Source of the DNA: Schistocephalus solidus
Taxonomy: Eukaryota; Platyhelminthes; Cestoda; Diphyllobothriidea; Diphyllobothriidae
Assembly (NCBI GenBank): GCA_017591395.1
Contig: WEDG01000759.1
Span: 62,001-126,000 of the forward strand
Reading direction: 5' to 3'
Length of the DNA: 64,000 nt
Of this stretch, positions 12,701-22,563 are shown one piece after another. Both the position numbers and the translations under genes were made by a program. Within the stretch, counting starts at the first letter, position 1. Each line of letters begins with the position of its first letter. The notes under the pieces are model-generated. The model saw only the letters and a list, made by a program, of their open reading frames with translations, made no database searches and was not told the DNA's origin.

Positions 12701-15700
12701 TGGTTTCCCATACGCAAACATAAAAAATGACCTTTCGAGTGTATAAAACGGAACAGCAAAGCTCAAATATTGTTATTGAAAGGAACAACAAATGTAACTA
12801 TGTTAATGTTTCTATAGGTTCCTGGTTCAATGGCTGCCATCGCATGGATGGTGATCATGGGAGATGGACTGCATAATTTTACTGATGGAATGGCTATCGG
12901 TAAGAACAGTTTTATCAACATGAAAACTTAAAGTTTATATTATAATAATGTTCACCTTATGAAATTACACATTTTACTCTATGCCATGGATAAAGTATCA
13001 GTTTTTTTGCTAAGTGGTTGGCTCATTTAATAAAGTTTGTTTTACTTTCTACCTTCTTATGATACTCAATTTAACATAAAATGTAACAGTGCTCAACTGG
13101 GGTGTATATTGTATCTATTAGCACTAGCATCGGATAACGTAATACGCACTGAGTAGTGTGCGCTCAAGTCCATTAAATAGTTATCACATGTTTGCCCATA
13201 TACTGTCATTTTAATAACCATAAAGTTCACGGAAATTATATTTTAGCTCATAGATTCAAATTTTAGATGAAATGAAAATATTAAATAGAATTGTACGGAA
13301 TCGGCAGGGACAAACAACCTTCTTTTGGCAATTGTGTTTGCTGTAATTACAAAAATTGCCGGAAGTAGCGCTGAAGTAATTGTTTCTTTGTGTCAGGGCA
13401 CTGCGATAGTCTGGTCAATTTTTGGACTTTGATAGAAAATGAAATCATGCATGGCAATAAAAACTGTTCTTAACTGCTGCAACTGGGTAGAAGTTAACAT
13501 GCGTTACCAACACGAACTCATATATCTTGTTAAGGCTGCTGCAGGCCAGCCTACCTCTATAATAAGGCAAACGTTTCTTAAATCACAATGCATACAGTGC
13601 TTTTGATTATTTTAATTCCTGTTTGTAGTATGGAAACATATCCCTGGCAGTTCTTTACTTTAATCTAATACTACCGTTCAGGAGCCTGCCTTTTGATGCG
13701 GATCAGTTTACCACTCAAATCTCAGGTCTTTGCGGTTAAGAAGAACAGATTACCTTCTGAACTGTTACTGAAAAATGAGGCAACAGTCTAATTATATATT
13801 AACTTAGATAAAGCTAACAATTCATTATTTACTTAGAAAAAATCACACTTATTTGTTTAAGAATGTTAAACGTGAACAATAAAAAAACATGATCAAAAAT
13901 TTAGGCAGTTATGCTAGGTTGCTTGTATCATTTGATATGCCTGCGGAAAAGTTCAATATTTTAATGAAGCGAGGCATAAAGCTCTTTATTGGAAAACTTA
14001 GAATGTTATGTTATTGTTAGCCCTCACGTAATGCTAAAAATGGTAAAAGTTTAAGTAACTTAATTAACCCTGTTCTGAGGGTGCTGTGTATGACTGGAGC
14101 AGTCCTGCGAAATTGCAGATAGTGTTTACTGAAGGCGGAGGGGTTTTCAGGACTAAAAAGCCAAATCGGCAGTTATTGAATCTTTCCTGAAGCATTTTGG
14201 CTTTTTTGTAATGTCAGTTGATATTTCTCTGGCAGTGGCTGAGACCTGATATAATAACTTATTATTACCAGATCTAATTTTTGTGTTTATGACTTCGAAA
14301 ACCCAGCGGTGCGACTGTGAAACCAAATTGCATATAAGAATACTCTCAGTTTTAATTAAGATTTTGAAAACGTATTCCATAATGTTAATTTCATCTGATC
14401 TTACTGTGGAATAAGTGTAATTCATTAAATCAAATCTCATTGATAGCCTACGTTTATCTACTCACTTTTCTGTGCAGTTTATTTTATAAGTGCCCATAAT
14501 ACGTTGCCACTAAGAATTTTCTATTCAATTTTACCCTGAAAAATGAACACAAAATTGACCCTCACGACAACTATGACAAAAACATAGATACATAAATACG
14601 GGTAACATTTATTTTCTGAGCCCTTCATTAAGTTTCGCATTTATTTAATGTCCTTCATAGACGTGTTACTGAAACGGTCTCCAATTAAAAAATGCCGAGG
14701 ACAGTTGGACTGTTTACCCATTTCTTTTTTCTTCCTGCATTTAACCTGAATTAATAATTTTCGCAATCCAGTAAAATGTATATCCTTTTTTTAGGTGTTG
14801 CATTTACAGCAAGTATAGCTGGTGGTATAAGCACAACGGTTGCAGTTTCTGCCACGAGCTTCCGCATGAACTCGGTAATTCAAATTGATTAAAATCTGTT
14901 TTAATTTCTACTCAATTACGCATTACTCTACAACCTCCATACTGTGTAAGCCTACAAGCAATTCGAACATATGATACTTTAAAGAAAGCTTACTGTGAAT
15001 ACTAAAATTTTGTTGAGTTTTCCAGATTTGTCTGTTAAGGTGGCATAAATGCACAACTATGTGAGGACATCATATTGCAAACTGTTAACTTCAAGATTCT
15101 TTTTTTTCTGAGCATTGCAAGATACTTAGAACTTTGTACAACTGGCCTCGGAAATATCATAAATCTAAACACCAGTCAAAAGGCATCTCCGTTTATATGT
15201 CCGAAATAGTTAAATTACTAGTATCATTAACAAATTTTTGTTCTGCATAAATTGATATCTGTATAGCGTATGTAATAGCTTTAATATACAGCTGATTGCC
15301 TAACTCATGTAATGTCATCATCGAAATTAAAGGTGGTAATATGGCACACATTTGAACTTGTTAATAGTGATTTTTGCCGTAATTTGAGGCGCAAAATGCT
15401 GTTTACTAAGGATGAGTTCATTTCAGCTCAGTTTATTTAGGGCAAAACTGAGAAGACAGGTCCAAATCTGACGTTTCTTGATTTCCATATGGTTTCCTAC
15501 ATTATAACACCCTCTGGACCAAACCTTTGTATTTGTATACGTTATACTATAAAGGAATATTATCAATAGCTAGAAAATTATGTAAATAAAGCTATCAGAT
15601 TACGGAAAATTTGATCTTGCTTTCACGAAAATCAGGTAAATGAAGATTTGAGAAATCGCATTGTTTTCAGGAAATCAAGGAAGAAGTTCGCTTTAAATTC

Positions 15701-17921
15701 AGTTTTGCAAATTTGTGACTTCTTATGCCAAACAATTCAGTTAAATATTGTGTTAATTTTTTGTTTTTCCTCACCGATAATTGGGAATGGAAACAAGCAT
15801 GTATATGAAAAGCTGCCACATGCCATCATTTTTCTGTCCTGATGTAAGCGTAAGATGCCCAGAAAATATCTTTCTGTAGTTTTATGTTAATAAATACGGA
15901 AAATTGAAAAGGAAAGGGCAGAAGATTGACATTTCTTCGCAAAATCACAGCATATATTCAAACACTTGGTTGTGCATTTGCACCTTCAGAACTGGGCCAA
16001 AAAGTAAGCGATTATAGCGAAAAACAATCGAATAGCAAGAAATAAATGATTTTTTTATGTTCAGCAGAGGTTGCATCCTTACTTTCAGCAAAGTCGGAAA
16101 ACTGGACATACGTCCCCATTGTTTCCTTGAATTGCTCTTGGAAAACGGTTGAGTACGCAGAAGTTGACAAAGAAATATCTAATTCAAGTATTTTTAAAGT
16201 GGTTACATATTATACGAGTTTTTAAATCAATTTTAGTCATATTGATTGCCGAATTATGTTGTGTGTGTATATTCTTCTCGTTAACTAATTTTTCTGTTTG
16301 CATGAGACTCAAAATATGACCCAAATGGCCATGTGCATTAAGAAAGACCGTCTCAATTTGGAATACTAATGCTGTTGAATATACACTAAAGGATTATTTT
16401 CAAAAGTAATTATATTTGAGCTGTTTAATTTACTCGATCCTTACATGGACAAGCATTCTGTACATTTTGAACTTCAGATTAATTAGCTTAACAGTTTTTT
16501 TTTCACATTTTCGAAATGTGCGACTTTTCTTAATAAAAATATTTCTAAATAACCTAATATTACTTTTAAAACCATGATATGCCTCCTTTTCAAAAATAGT
16601 CGCTTATTTACACCTGTAAACATTTGGGGATGCAGTGTGGACTGATTTCGCACAACATGCCCTAACATATGAGATCTCATGGATTTCATGAGAAAGGCCA
16701 CGTCTTGGTATTAAACAAAATTGGTTGGCTCTAGTTTCAAATATTATGACTCTGCTTGTAAGTTCTTGTAACGGCTTACTAAGAACAGACTCTGCTTCGG
16801 CAGTATGTACCGTAAATTTTCTGTACAACCAAATAATGGTGCTTGCTGAAATTTAAGTACATCCCCTCTTATATCAGTAGGGAAACTGATGACTGCACAT
16901 AAAAACTCGCATAATAAATGAATGTTTTTCTATTTCGCAACAGGAGACTTTGCAGTCCTTTTAAGGACCGGCATGCGCATTAAAGAAGCCCTCTTTTTCA
17001 ACGTCGTATCATCAATTCTATGCCTGATTGGCATGTTTGTTGGAATTGGAGTTGGCAACATCGAATCAGCGTCAACTTGGATTTTCGCACTAACAGCAGG
17101 AACATTCATTTATATTGCCTTGGTTGACATGGTATGTCTGCCTTTTTGCGATTCTTTGACTATCAACTGCGCAACCCCGTTTTAAGAGGTTAAATAAGAT
17201 AAAACAAGCCAGAACACATAAGAACTTAACACAAAAGTGAGGCTTGCAGTTCGAATTTCAGTAAAGCAGTAGAATATCATGCAATACTCCCAGAACAGAT
17301 GCCCACACAAATGTGGTCTGAAATTATTACCAAACGCATCCAAAATGCTGATGCAAACTGCAACTTGATAGGCAAGTTGTGGTTTTTCTATAGATTTATG
17401 CATGTATTGCCATCTTAATGTAGCAATAATTTGACGGCAACAGTGTCATTCTAGGTCTGATCACACATTTATTTTATTCTACCACATGAAAAAGCAATAA
17501 TTTGATCGTTTTAGGCAGTAAACAGAGTCAACACTTCTACAGAACAGGCGACATTATTCAAAAACGGAAGCAAACATCTTTCAAAATAGTTTATAGGCTT
17601 TATGGTTTTAACCTTAGATAATCATTTAAAAAATGTTTTTAAAATTAAGGCAACCAAATATGGTAGACTCTACATTTTAAACTTTGCCAAGAACCATATA
17701 AAACAGTTCCACCTTAAATGACGCCCTTTTATAAGCGCCAGCTGACACCTAAAAAAATCGTTGTTGACTTTCAGCTACCAGAGCTTAATACGGCTGAAGT
17801 TAAACCTGGACGCAGTCGCACGCTTCAAATGATCATTCAAAACCTTGGTCTTATTACCGGCGCTGGCATCATGTTCCTAATCGCTTTCTATGAAGAGAAT
17901 CTTCTGAAGCTGGTTAATTGA
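615..17921 (+). CDS. ZIP (SLC39, LIV-1 subfamily) zinc transporter gene, 11 exons, 5'-incomplete, one frame break
   Basis: Spliced CDS from exons 615-725, 1297-1338, 2012-2060, 2340-2509, 5046-5219, 5904-6102, 6460-6740, 12818-12899, 14795-14874, 16944-17131 and 17775-17921, giving about 507 residues. All introns are GT-AG and the codon phases agree at every junction (0,0,1,0,0,1,0,1,1,0). ZIP proteins move Zn2+ and related metals into the cytosol. Family signatures seen: a GDAFLHLIPH segment ending TM2, a Glu/His-rich stretch before TM3, a long charged loop ending in HHGHSHA, HNFTDG (residues 361-366) in TM4 and HELPHELGD (390-398) in TM5, then TM6-TM8 and a short C-terminus. HNFTDG and HEXPHEXGD mark the LIV-1 subfamily; overall it is most like the ZIP6/ZIP10 group, but the ortholog cannot be fixed by eye. 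The signal peptide and most of the ectodomain must lie upstream. Exon 9 lacks one base near 14846-14849, so the sequence as given is out of frame after TM4; this is either an assembly error or a pseudogenising change. Confidence 0.93.
1297..1338 (+). CDS. ZIP transporter exon 2 (42-nt micro-exon, ectodomain)
   Basis: A short exon of 14 codons in phase 0 (NFREGKYILRLNDK) between a pyrimidine-rich acceptor (ttttctgcag) and a gtaggc donor. It fits the chain because its neighbours also meet in phase 0. The peptide is too short for homology, so support is splice sites and phase only. It would lie in the juxtamembrane ectodomain. Confidence 0.5.
2012..2060 (+). CDS. ZIP transporter exon 3 (49-nt micro-exon leading into TM1)
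   Basis: Sixteen codons plus one base (ETTPHSSSGAFNVKPE, then G). The acceptor is tacgacag and the donor gtaaat. The last G joins the first TT of the next exon to give Val, producing a PE-V-W junction directly ahead of TM1. An E-V-W or similar W motif at the start of TM1 is usual in ZIP proteins, which supports the join. Confidence 0.68.
2340..2509 (+). CDS. ZIP transporter exon 4 (TM1 and TM2)
   Basis: A 170-nt exon (2 bases plus 56 codons). Residues 68-92 form TM1, ending LLGVAIVPL; TM2 follows and ends GCLTGDAFLHLIPH. The FLVALAVG...GDAFLHLIPH segment is one of the most recognisable blocks of LIV-1 ZIPs. The acceptor is acattttag and the donor gtgagt. The open frame runs on past the donor to 2638, but that extension has no family similarity and is intron. 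Confidence 0.93.
2510..5045 (+). other. intron 4 of the ZIP gene
   Basis: 2.5 kb of AT-rich sequence between GTGAGT and the acceptor ending at 5045. No transposon coding remnant or tandem repeat was recognised. Confidence 0.8.
5046..5219 (+). CDS. ZIP transporter exon 5 (Glu/His linker and TM3)
   Basis: Fifty-eight codons in phase 0, beginning AIAGGHAHEEAGAEGEENGE and passing into TM3 (MLKGLVALVGVYFFFCAEKL), then a charged tail SSISEYKAEKKAEE. The K-G-L-x-A-L-x-G-x-Y-F-F pattern is the conserved TM3 of LIV-1 ZIPs. The donor is gtaagc. The acidic/His spacer between TM2 and TM3 is short compared with many vertebrate homologues. Confidence 0.93.
5904..6102 (+). CDS. ZIP transporter exon 6 (first half of TM3-TM4 cytoplasmic loop)
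   Basis: Sixty-six codons plus one base, starting after an acceptor in a T-rich tract (ttttttaag). The sequence is basic and Ser/Arg-rich (for example GLRRSSRLPGFEPTRRQSRA) with no membrane segment, as expected of the variable cytosolic loop. Internal gtaagt and gtgagt strings occur, but only the terminal gtatga donor at 6103 keeps phase with exon 7. Lineage-specific sequence; the call rests on frame and position. Confidence 0.8.
6460..6740 (+). CDS. ZIP transporter exon 7 (His-rich end of the cytoplasmic loop)
   Basis: Two bases plus 93 codons. The region is acidic and Ser-rich, then carries two His clusters: ENHGHACGDE and, at the end, KDDHHGHSHA before a strong gtaagt donor. His-rich repeats between TM3 and TM4 are typical of LIV-1 ZIPs and are thought to sense or bind cytosolic zinc (family knowledge). 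The ATG at 6462 is internal Met, not a start. Confidence 0.88.
7180..7680 (+). repeat. intronic tRNA-like repeat monomers (family T), partly head-to-head
   Basis: A minus-strand fragment (about 7185-7239, with the T-arm complement ttcgaaccca) abuts a + strand copy. The + copy has tRNA-like sequence at 7241-7306 and a body to about 7520, and a second tRNA-like head follows at 7525-7611. The 7525 copy has a D-stem (GCTC/GAGC), a perfect T-stem (GTGGG/CCCAC) around a canonical B box, and a near-pairing acceptor. The anticodon arm is irregular and the extra arm long, so it is a tRNA-derived SINE head, not a working tRNA. The same family forms the large array at 34.7-42.9 kb. Confidence 0.8.
8240..8355 (+). 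repeat. degenerate telomere-like (TTAGGG-type) tract
   Basis: Repeated tagggtta, gggtgagggttcaggtttgggttaga-like words across about 115 bp, clearly decayed. TTAGGG is the usual flatworm telomere unit (established knowledge). Located in intron 7, so it is interstitial. Confidence 0.45.
9110..10960 (-). pseudogene. Penelope-like element remnant, family A copy 1
   Basis: On the minus strand, broken frames give an RT-thumb-like stretch (NNEIAYLDIHLHKHMDGSIR then RRKIFLKKTCPGQY). This matches the Penelope pattern of LDV, a short spacer, then a K-T-x-x-x-QY motif. Further 3', around 9500-9600, lie CIYPFMCLF and YIGPTTR, the start of a GIY-YIG endonuclease. Stops and frameshifts are frequent. A second copy lies at about 26.44-28.42 kb in the same orientation. 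Confidence 0.65.
9218..9231 (+). repeat. G14 homopolymer
   Basis: Fourteen consecutive G within the 3' part of the Penelope family A remnant. A likely site of assembly or sequencing uncertainty. Confidence 0.95.
12818..12899 (+). CDS. ZIP transporter exon 8 (TM4, metal motif HNFTDG)
   Basis: Twenty-seven codons plus one base after a 6-kb intron. It reads VPGSMAAIAWMVIMGDGL then HNFTDGMAI. H361, N362 and D365 are the conserved polar residues of TM4 that form part of the binuclear metal site. The acceptor is ttctatag and the donor gtaaga. This is the most diagnostic intact exon of the gene. Confidence 0.96.
12900..14794 (+). other. intron 8 of the ZIP gene
   Basis: 1.9 kb, GTAAGA donor to TTTTTTTAG acceptor. 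No repeat or coding remnant was recognised in it. Confidence 0.8.
14795..14874 (+). CDS. ZIP transporter exon 9 (TM5, HELPHELGD motif) with a one-base deficit
   Basis: The exon is 80 nt; 81 would keep frame. From the acceptor, the frame set by exon 8 reads VAFTASIAGGISTTVAV and then loses sense. In the next frame it reads CHELPHEL, with G completed by exon 10 and DFAVLL following. The break falls at the T run 14846-14848, where GTT TTC TGC would be expected and gtttctgc is present. Left unrepaired, translation reaches TAA at 16962-16964 in exon 10 and loses half of TM5 and TM6-TM8. The motif bases and both splice sites are otherwise preserved. Confidence 0.9.
14875..16943 (+). other. intron 9 of the ZIP gene
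   Basis: 2.1 kb, GTAATT donor to GCAACAG acceptor. AT-rich, with nothing recognisable on either strand. Confidence 0.78.
16944..17131 (+). CDS. ZIP transporter exon 10 (end of TM5, TM6 and TM7)
   Basis: Two bases plus 62 codons: DFAVLLRTGMRIKEALFFN, then TM6 (VVSSILCLIGMFVGIGVG) and TM7 (WIFALTAGTFIYIALVDM). GDFAVLL and TAG-F-Y-ALVDM are highly conserved in LIV-1 ZIPs. The acceptor is cgcaacag and the donor gtatgt. No stop in the family frame. Confidence 0.95.
17132..17774 (+). other. intron 10 of the ZIP gene
   Basis: 643 bp, GTATGT donor to CTTTCAG acceptor. No embedded feature seen. The ATG at 17718 lies in the intron just before the acceptor, so an ORF starting there would overstate the exon. 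Confidence 0.85.
17775..17921 (+). CDS. ZIP transporter exon 11 (terminal exon, TM8 and stop)
   Basis: Forty-eight codons plus TGA at 17919-17921. It starts LPEL directly after ALVDM, reconstituting the family's VDMLPE motif. A short hydrophilic loop and TM8 (QNLGLITGAGIMFLIAFYEE) follow. Typical ZIP C-termini end a few residues after TM8, as here. No clear AATAAA was seen close downstream, so the 3' end of the transcript is undefined. Confidence 0.95.
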   Translation, partial: LPELNTAEVKPGRSRTLQMIIQNLGLITGAGIMFLIAFYEENLLKLVN

Positions 17922-20785
17922 TCTGACCTACAAAGAATGGCCAACAGATGGATAAATTGCACAAGCGATAGAAGTACCTGTTCAGCAAACTGCTCTTTCA
18001 ATGTTTCACTGTTTCGAGTCATTTGTCTTATATGTGCCTTTGATAACTGCATGTCGTACACTCCAGTCACCTTGCAACAACCGCCTCTATATAGATGTTT
18101 ATAAACACACACCTAAAGCATGTGAAATGTCGTCTAAAAGTTGGTCTGCTATGAATGGCTTTAAAAATATGAACATTGACGAAGGATTTGCTGATTTAAC
18201 TGGTATGATTAAAACCGCAATACCTGCCACTTTAGGCAGTTTTAATCTACGAAGCATTCATATTATTAGCTAAGATGTTCTTATATACTCAATGTTACCA
18301 TTATCTCTGAAAGGCGTACTTAATTTCACTTAAATATCCATAACTGAGAGTAACTCTAGGTTTCAATTTCAAAAGTTCGCTTCATAAATATTCTAAATCA
18401 CGCAGGAAGCATTGTCATAACTATCAGAAGATAACAATTTACATAGTGTGACATAGGGACAAATATGATTAATGAATACCATGAGGAGGTGATACTATTA
18501 TTATCGTGCACACTTAGAAACCAGCGCAGATGCCAGTTACGAGAAATCAAAAAGAAAAATAAGAGAATTGCACGGCCAAAGCGAGCATTGTATTGAAAGA
18601 TTTCCATTGAAACCAACATCAAAAACGGCAAAACATAGCAAAGCAGATGCACATAGGTTGCAGTGTATGTAACATGCAGTTGTTTTACACACGAACCTAG
18701 CAAAATTCTCATTTCCTGCATTTATCGCAGGTGTTTACTTTTGGCGGCTATTTCCTGATCGCCCTTAACCATGTTGTTATTTGCTGATAAATCGTCACCG
18801 GTGTTGGTTATCGGAGAGGTAACTAGTTAGTTATTTGGTCCACTGATACTGTTATTGGAAGCAGCGTTTGCCCAAATCTTCAAGTGCAAAAACTGATCTT
18901 GCCCAGATAAAGTTTGAGTGTCGAAATAGGGCAGGTCTATGAGCTAATTGACAGACTGCAGGTTATATGAATAGATTGCAGCTCAAGTGAATTTTCGCTC
19001 CTTAGAAGCATGCTATTATCGTTAGACTTGAAGGTATGTGGAAGATCCGTCCTATGAGATGCACCTTGAGATTTTATTTCATCCCTTCTCACTACCATCG
19101 AGCGTTAGACTATCTGTGTACAGAATATCCTTTCGTTCTGTAATTTTGTAGCTGCTTTGTCCCCTAGCGCAGCAGATGCGCCAAAGAATTCCAAAGGTTT
19201 CCACCGAAGTCATGAATAGTTTGGCCTCATACCTCGACCCCGGTAGTTACCTTCAGTCTGTGTGCACCCTGGAAGAATGTGATGCAAGAAGCAACTGACG
19301 ACTTCCACAACATTCTTGAAACCTGGGTTCGCTCGCTTACATTCAGACATTAGCAATTTGGTTTCTGATATTTTTTGTGCGTACATCGGTGCACAAGCTT
19401 ACCTTTTTCTTCTTCTTCCTCAAGTCAATATGTCTTAACACGCTAACAAAGACTCATTACGTAACTGGATAAAGCCATGGAGCCTGAACAAATGCTTAAA
19501 AAGATTTTCGATTTAGTTTCTGAATAATTTGGCCTGTTCTCTAGAAGAGGTCACTCAGATTTTTGCCTGAAAAGAGCAAAGTATTGCTTTTGTCGTGTGC
19601 GGTAGAAAAAAGTAAATAGGTGGTCAAACCTAGAATGGTACGGTTGTCGTCAAATTATTGTTACATTTACATGGCAATACATGCCCAAATATAAAGTAAA
19701 ACCGCAACGTACCTACTGCTGCTTCATACATCTAGCTCTTAACGGCTTTCCCATTCATTGAGGATGGTTGCTCTCTGGTGCGATAATTGCTTTATGGCTA
19801 CCGCTCGAGGGCTTAAAAGCTGAAGTGAAGATTGCTCGAAAATTTGTCTCCTTCATACTGGCACTATAAACAGTGTTCATGTGCGTGCTCCCCGACTGGC
19901 TAATGACTTCAGCCAAACTATATCTCAGCACTAAATATGGGGTGGACAGGTCATTAATAGATTGGGAGCCAATGAAACATGACTCAAACGAATCATGGCT
20001 TGGGTCATGGGTCCCCAGTCTATTACGTTCCCCATATTAGCCTCTGCGACACAGTCTGGCTAAAGCCATTAGCTACTCGGGAACGCATAGGATAATACTG
20101 CTTCCCATTCTAGTACGATGGAGCCAGATGGTCAAGCAAACATCACGTAAACAGTCAACTGCGAAAACGAAATTTCAGAGAATAACGACGCGAATGCCAG
20201 CCATCAAGTAATTATGGTACCAGAAGGCAACCAACCCTGACGAAGGGTAGGGGACATTAATTATCATAGATATGCGGTAGCTAAGCCAATGCATCATATG
20301 AATACAGCAAGTCCCTATGTACGAATTAACCCGTAACTGCTGTTGTCCCTTATGTGTACGACCGAAAATCAGAAATTTCAGGTGAATAAAGTCCTTTTCT
20401 CGGGGATCGCGTCTCTTTTGCCAACAACATCTACGTTTACTAATTCAGAATTAAGATATAAGGCACTACAAAATAACCAATTTGCAAGTTAGTAAGTTTA
20501 TTCCTACTAATACGGTGAAACAGACGGTTTGCTCTCCTTGCACACCCTCGGAAAGCCATTTAATCTGGGCAAGGCTGTTTCTTGGGCCTCTGAAGCATCG
20601 GCGATATCGCAGTACATGTTTTAAGCGTCAGCAGCTTCACATTCATTTCGCGGATGAGCGTTCTCACTGAGCTATCTTCACACGAGAATTATAACTGGGC
20701 ATCACTAAAAAAGCTATTGGTATTCTGAAAGTACTATTTTTATGCCAATATAACGAAAGGAGTTCATTGTCTGATGACAAAATAT
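17922..20785. other. intergenic sequence downstream of the ZIP gene
   Basis: 2.9 kb presumably including the transporter 3' UTR. ORFs such as 18001-18273 show no recognisable domain. No repeat was identified with confidence. Confidence 0.6.
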
Positions 20786-20786
20786 A

Positions 20787-20965
20787 GTGTGATTAAACTC
20801 ATGGCTCCAGTTGGGGACCTCGTAGCTCATTTGGCTAGAGCGTCAGCTGTACGAAAGCCTTCCCCTTTCTGGCAAGGGATCGACTCCACTGAAGCCGCCA
20901 ATATTTTCACAACTGGGCCAAATGGAATATATCCTAGTCATTCATAATATTTCTAAGTACATGGC
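20787..20965 (+). repeat. tRNA-like repeat monomer, family T, solitary diverged copy
   Basis: Shares the head (cgtagctcatttggctagagcg) and the flanking words (gtgattaaactcatggctcc before; cacaactgggccaaatggaa after) with the intronic copies and the large array. The T-arm has decayed (gggatcgactcc). Confidence 0.75.
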
Positions 20966-21689
20966 CTTTAACTATGAGATGACTACAAACAGCTTTTGAG
21001 CCATGAGGGATGACGACTCTTGATATTCTTCTTCTTGCCTCTCGCTTCTGTCAGATGGAGGATTGACTTCGAGGATGTAATTAGTTTGGGAGCACTGGTA
21101 TAAACGCTTTAAAAGGAGGCCTTTTACCGTCATCCCTGCACCTGCCTGTCTGTCAAGTTCTTTAGGAACAGGTTATGTGCCTGCTGCCTGATGGTGCTGA
21201 ACCAGCAAGTTTGCTAAATGTGCTCGTTGATGCTGTCTCCTCATAACTGGATACTAACGCGGCGTCCTCTCTCGCCTTTATCATGATACCGGGTTTAGGT
21301 GGGGGAGGAGGAGAGAGTGCGGTAGCTGCAGCTCAAGGCTATTATCACTTAAAACTAATTTACGCACAAGTCACCGTCCCTGCACCACCCTTCAGTGGAG
21401 CATACGGTAGACATCATCGAAATCGACGGTCGAAATATTGGATACTAACACATGTGCCCAGTCCCATTTGTGGTAACAGTTCTGTACCGTTTTTTTTTCG
21501 ACTTCAGACAACCGTAGATCATCTGTAAATTTAAACGTAATTCGGGTTAGGATGACCTATAGGGACCAGAACAGAACACAGCAATAGGAACGCCAAAGTA
21601 AATAATAAAGGGAGCCCTTTACATGATTAAGAAATAGTGCATCTACTCGTGTACTAGCCAAAAGTAAGCCTTAATATACCCCTAAACTT

Positions 21690-21800
21690 CAATCGTAGAA
21701 GCAACCCTAGGCTCTTACACTACGGTTTACACTAACTCTAACCTTAACACTTGACCTATCCCTAACACTAACCCTAAAATCTAACACTAATTTATCCGGA
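21690..21800 (-). repeat. degenerate telomere-like (CCCTAA-type) tract
   Basis: Repeated ctaaccct, ctaacact and cctaaaat words over about 110 bp, ending about 290 bp before a Penelope-like element. It is the opposite strand sense to the intronic tract at 8.3 kb. Confidence 0.5.
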
Positions 21801-22092
21801 ATTTGGCCCAAAGCCGCAGGTACTGTGAGAGGTTCATGTGGTCATGTCCTGTTTAGGGGGTCATACAAGTAATTATTAACGAAGTTTGAACCAATGCCAG
21901 TTTGGATTTTGGGCACATAAAAATAGCGGTTGACCCTACCCTCGCAACTTGCCGATTGCCATCAGAAAACAATAAAGTTCAAAGGGTTTTTCGATCACCG
22001 GCTTGACCATTTTATCTACCCCGTTAAGGCTCTGAAGTGAGGAGCACATAGGACACTCGCTGCCATCGTAAAGTAAGGTGCTTTTAAAAACA

Positions 22093-22563
22093 AACATTAA
22101 CAGGCGCCTTCACCTTCCTGCAGCTTATAAAGTTTTGCGTCACTACGTGCGCGAAGCTCAGGACAAAATGGCCACTCAGAACTCAAGAAAGCTGCACATA
22201 AGGAGCACATAATTGAGAACACACCAAGAAGAATAACAACCACCGGACCGGACAACACCGGCAGAAGTCTCAATGCCCCCCCCCTATCGCACGAATGACT
22301 CATAAGGCACGCAGCTAGACCGCCCGCCAAACATCAAGCAAAAGGCCGAGGCTGTGAACAACAAAAACTTCGATCATCTCGAGGCCAAAGGCAGGCCATG
22401 GCACGCCACTTCCGGTTCTGTTGGGTTATTTGAAGTTGCTTTGACAAAGGTTACCTGACCAAGCTCTCCGAAACGTCATCTAACTTTTAAATGTGTTTTT
22501 GTGCGCCCGCCCTATTTCTCAAAGTATTAACCCGGAGGTCTCAATTTTGCCAAGTTGAGTACA
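22093..22563 (+). repeat. upstream pseudo-LTR-like direct repeat of Penelope family B
   Basis: About 470 bp aligning with 24455-24931: shared blocks include ttgcgtcactacg, actcagaactcaagaaag, ccgaggctgtgaac, cacgccacttccggttctg and ccaagctctccgaaacg. It starts with the end of a coding tail, so it is probably the 3' end of a head-to-tail partner copy. Confidence 0.85.

Larger units (their letters stand above)
6741..12817 (+). other. intron 7 of the ZIP gene, repeat-filled
   Basis: 6.1-kb intron between GTAAGT and the acceptor ending at 12817. It holds tRNA-like repeat monomers (7180-7680), a GC-richer stretch at 7680-7880 of unknown nature, a telomere-like tract (8240-8355), a G14 run and a Penelope-like remnant (about 9110-10960). 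From 11000 to 12800 only simple AT-rich sequence was seen, including an AAAAGT-type short tandem run near 11985-12025. Confidence 0.8.

Noticed and set aside
18001..18273. 90-codon ORF just downstream of the ZIP stop as a separate gene
   Set aside because: No domain, no splice evidence, and a location expected for the transporter 3' UTR.
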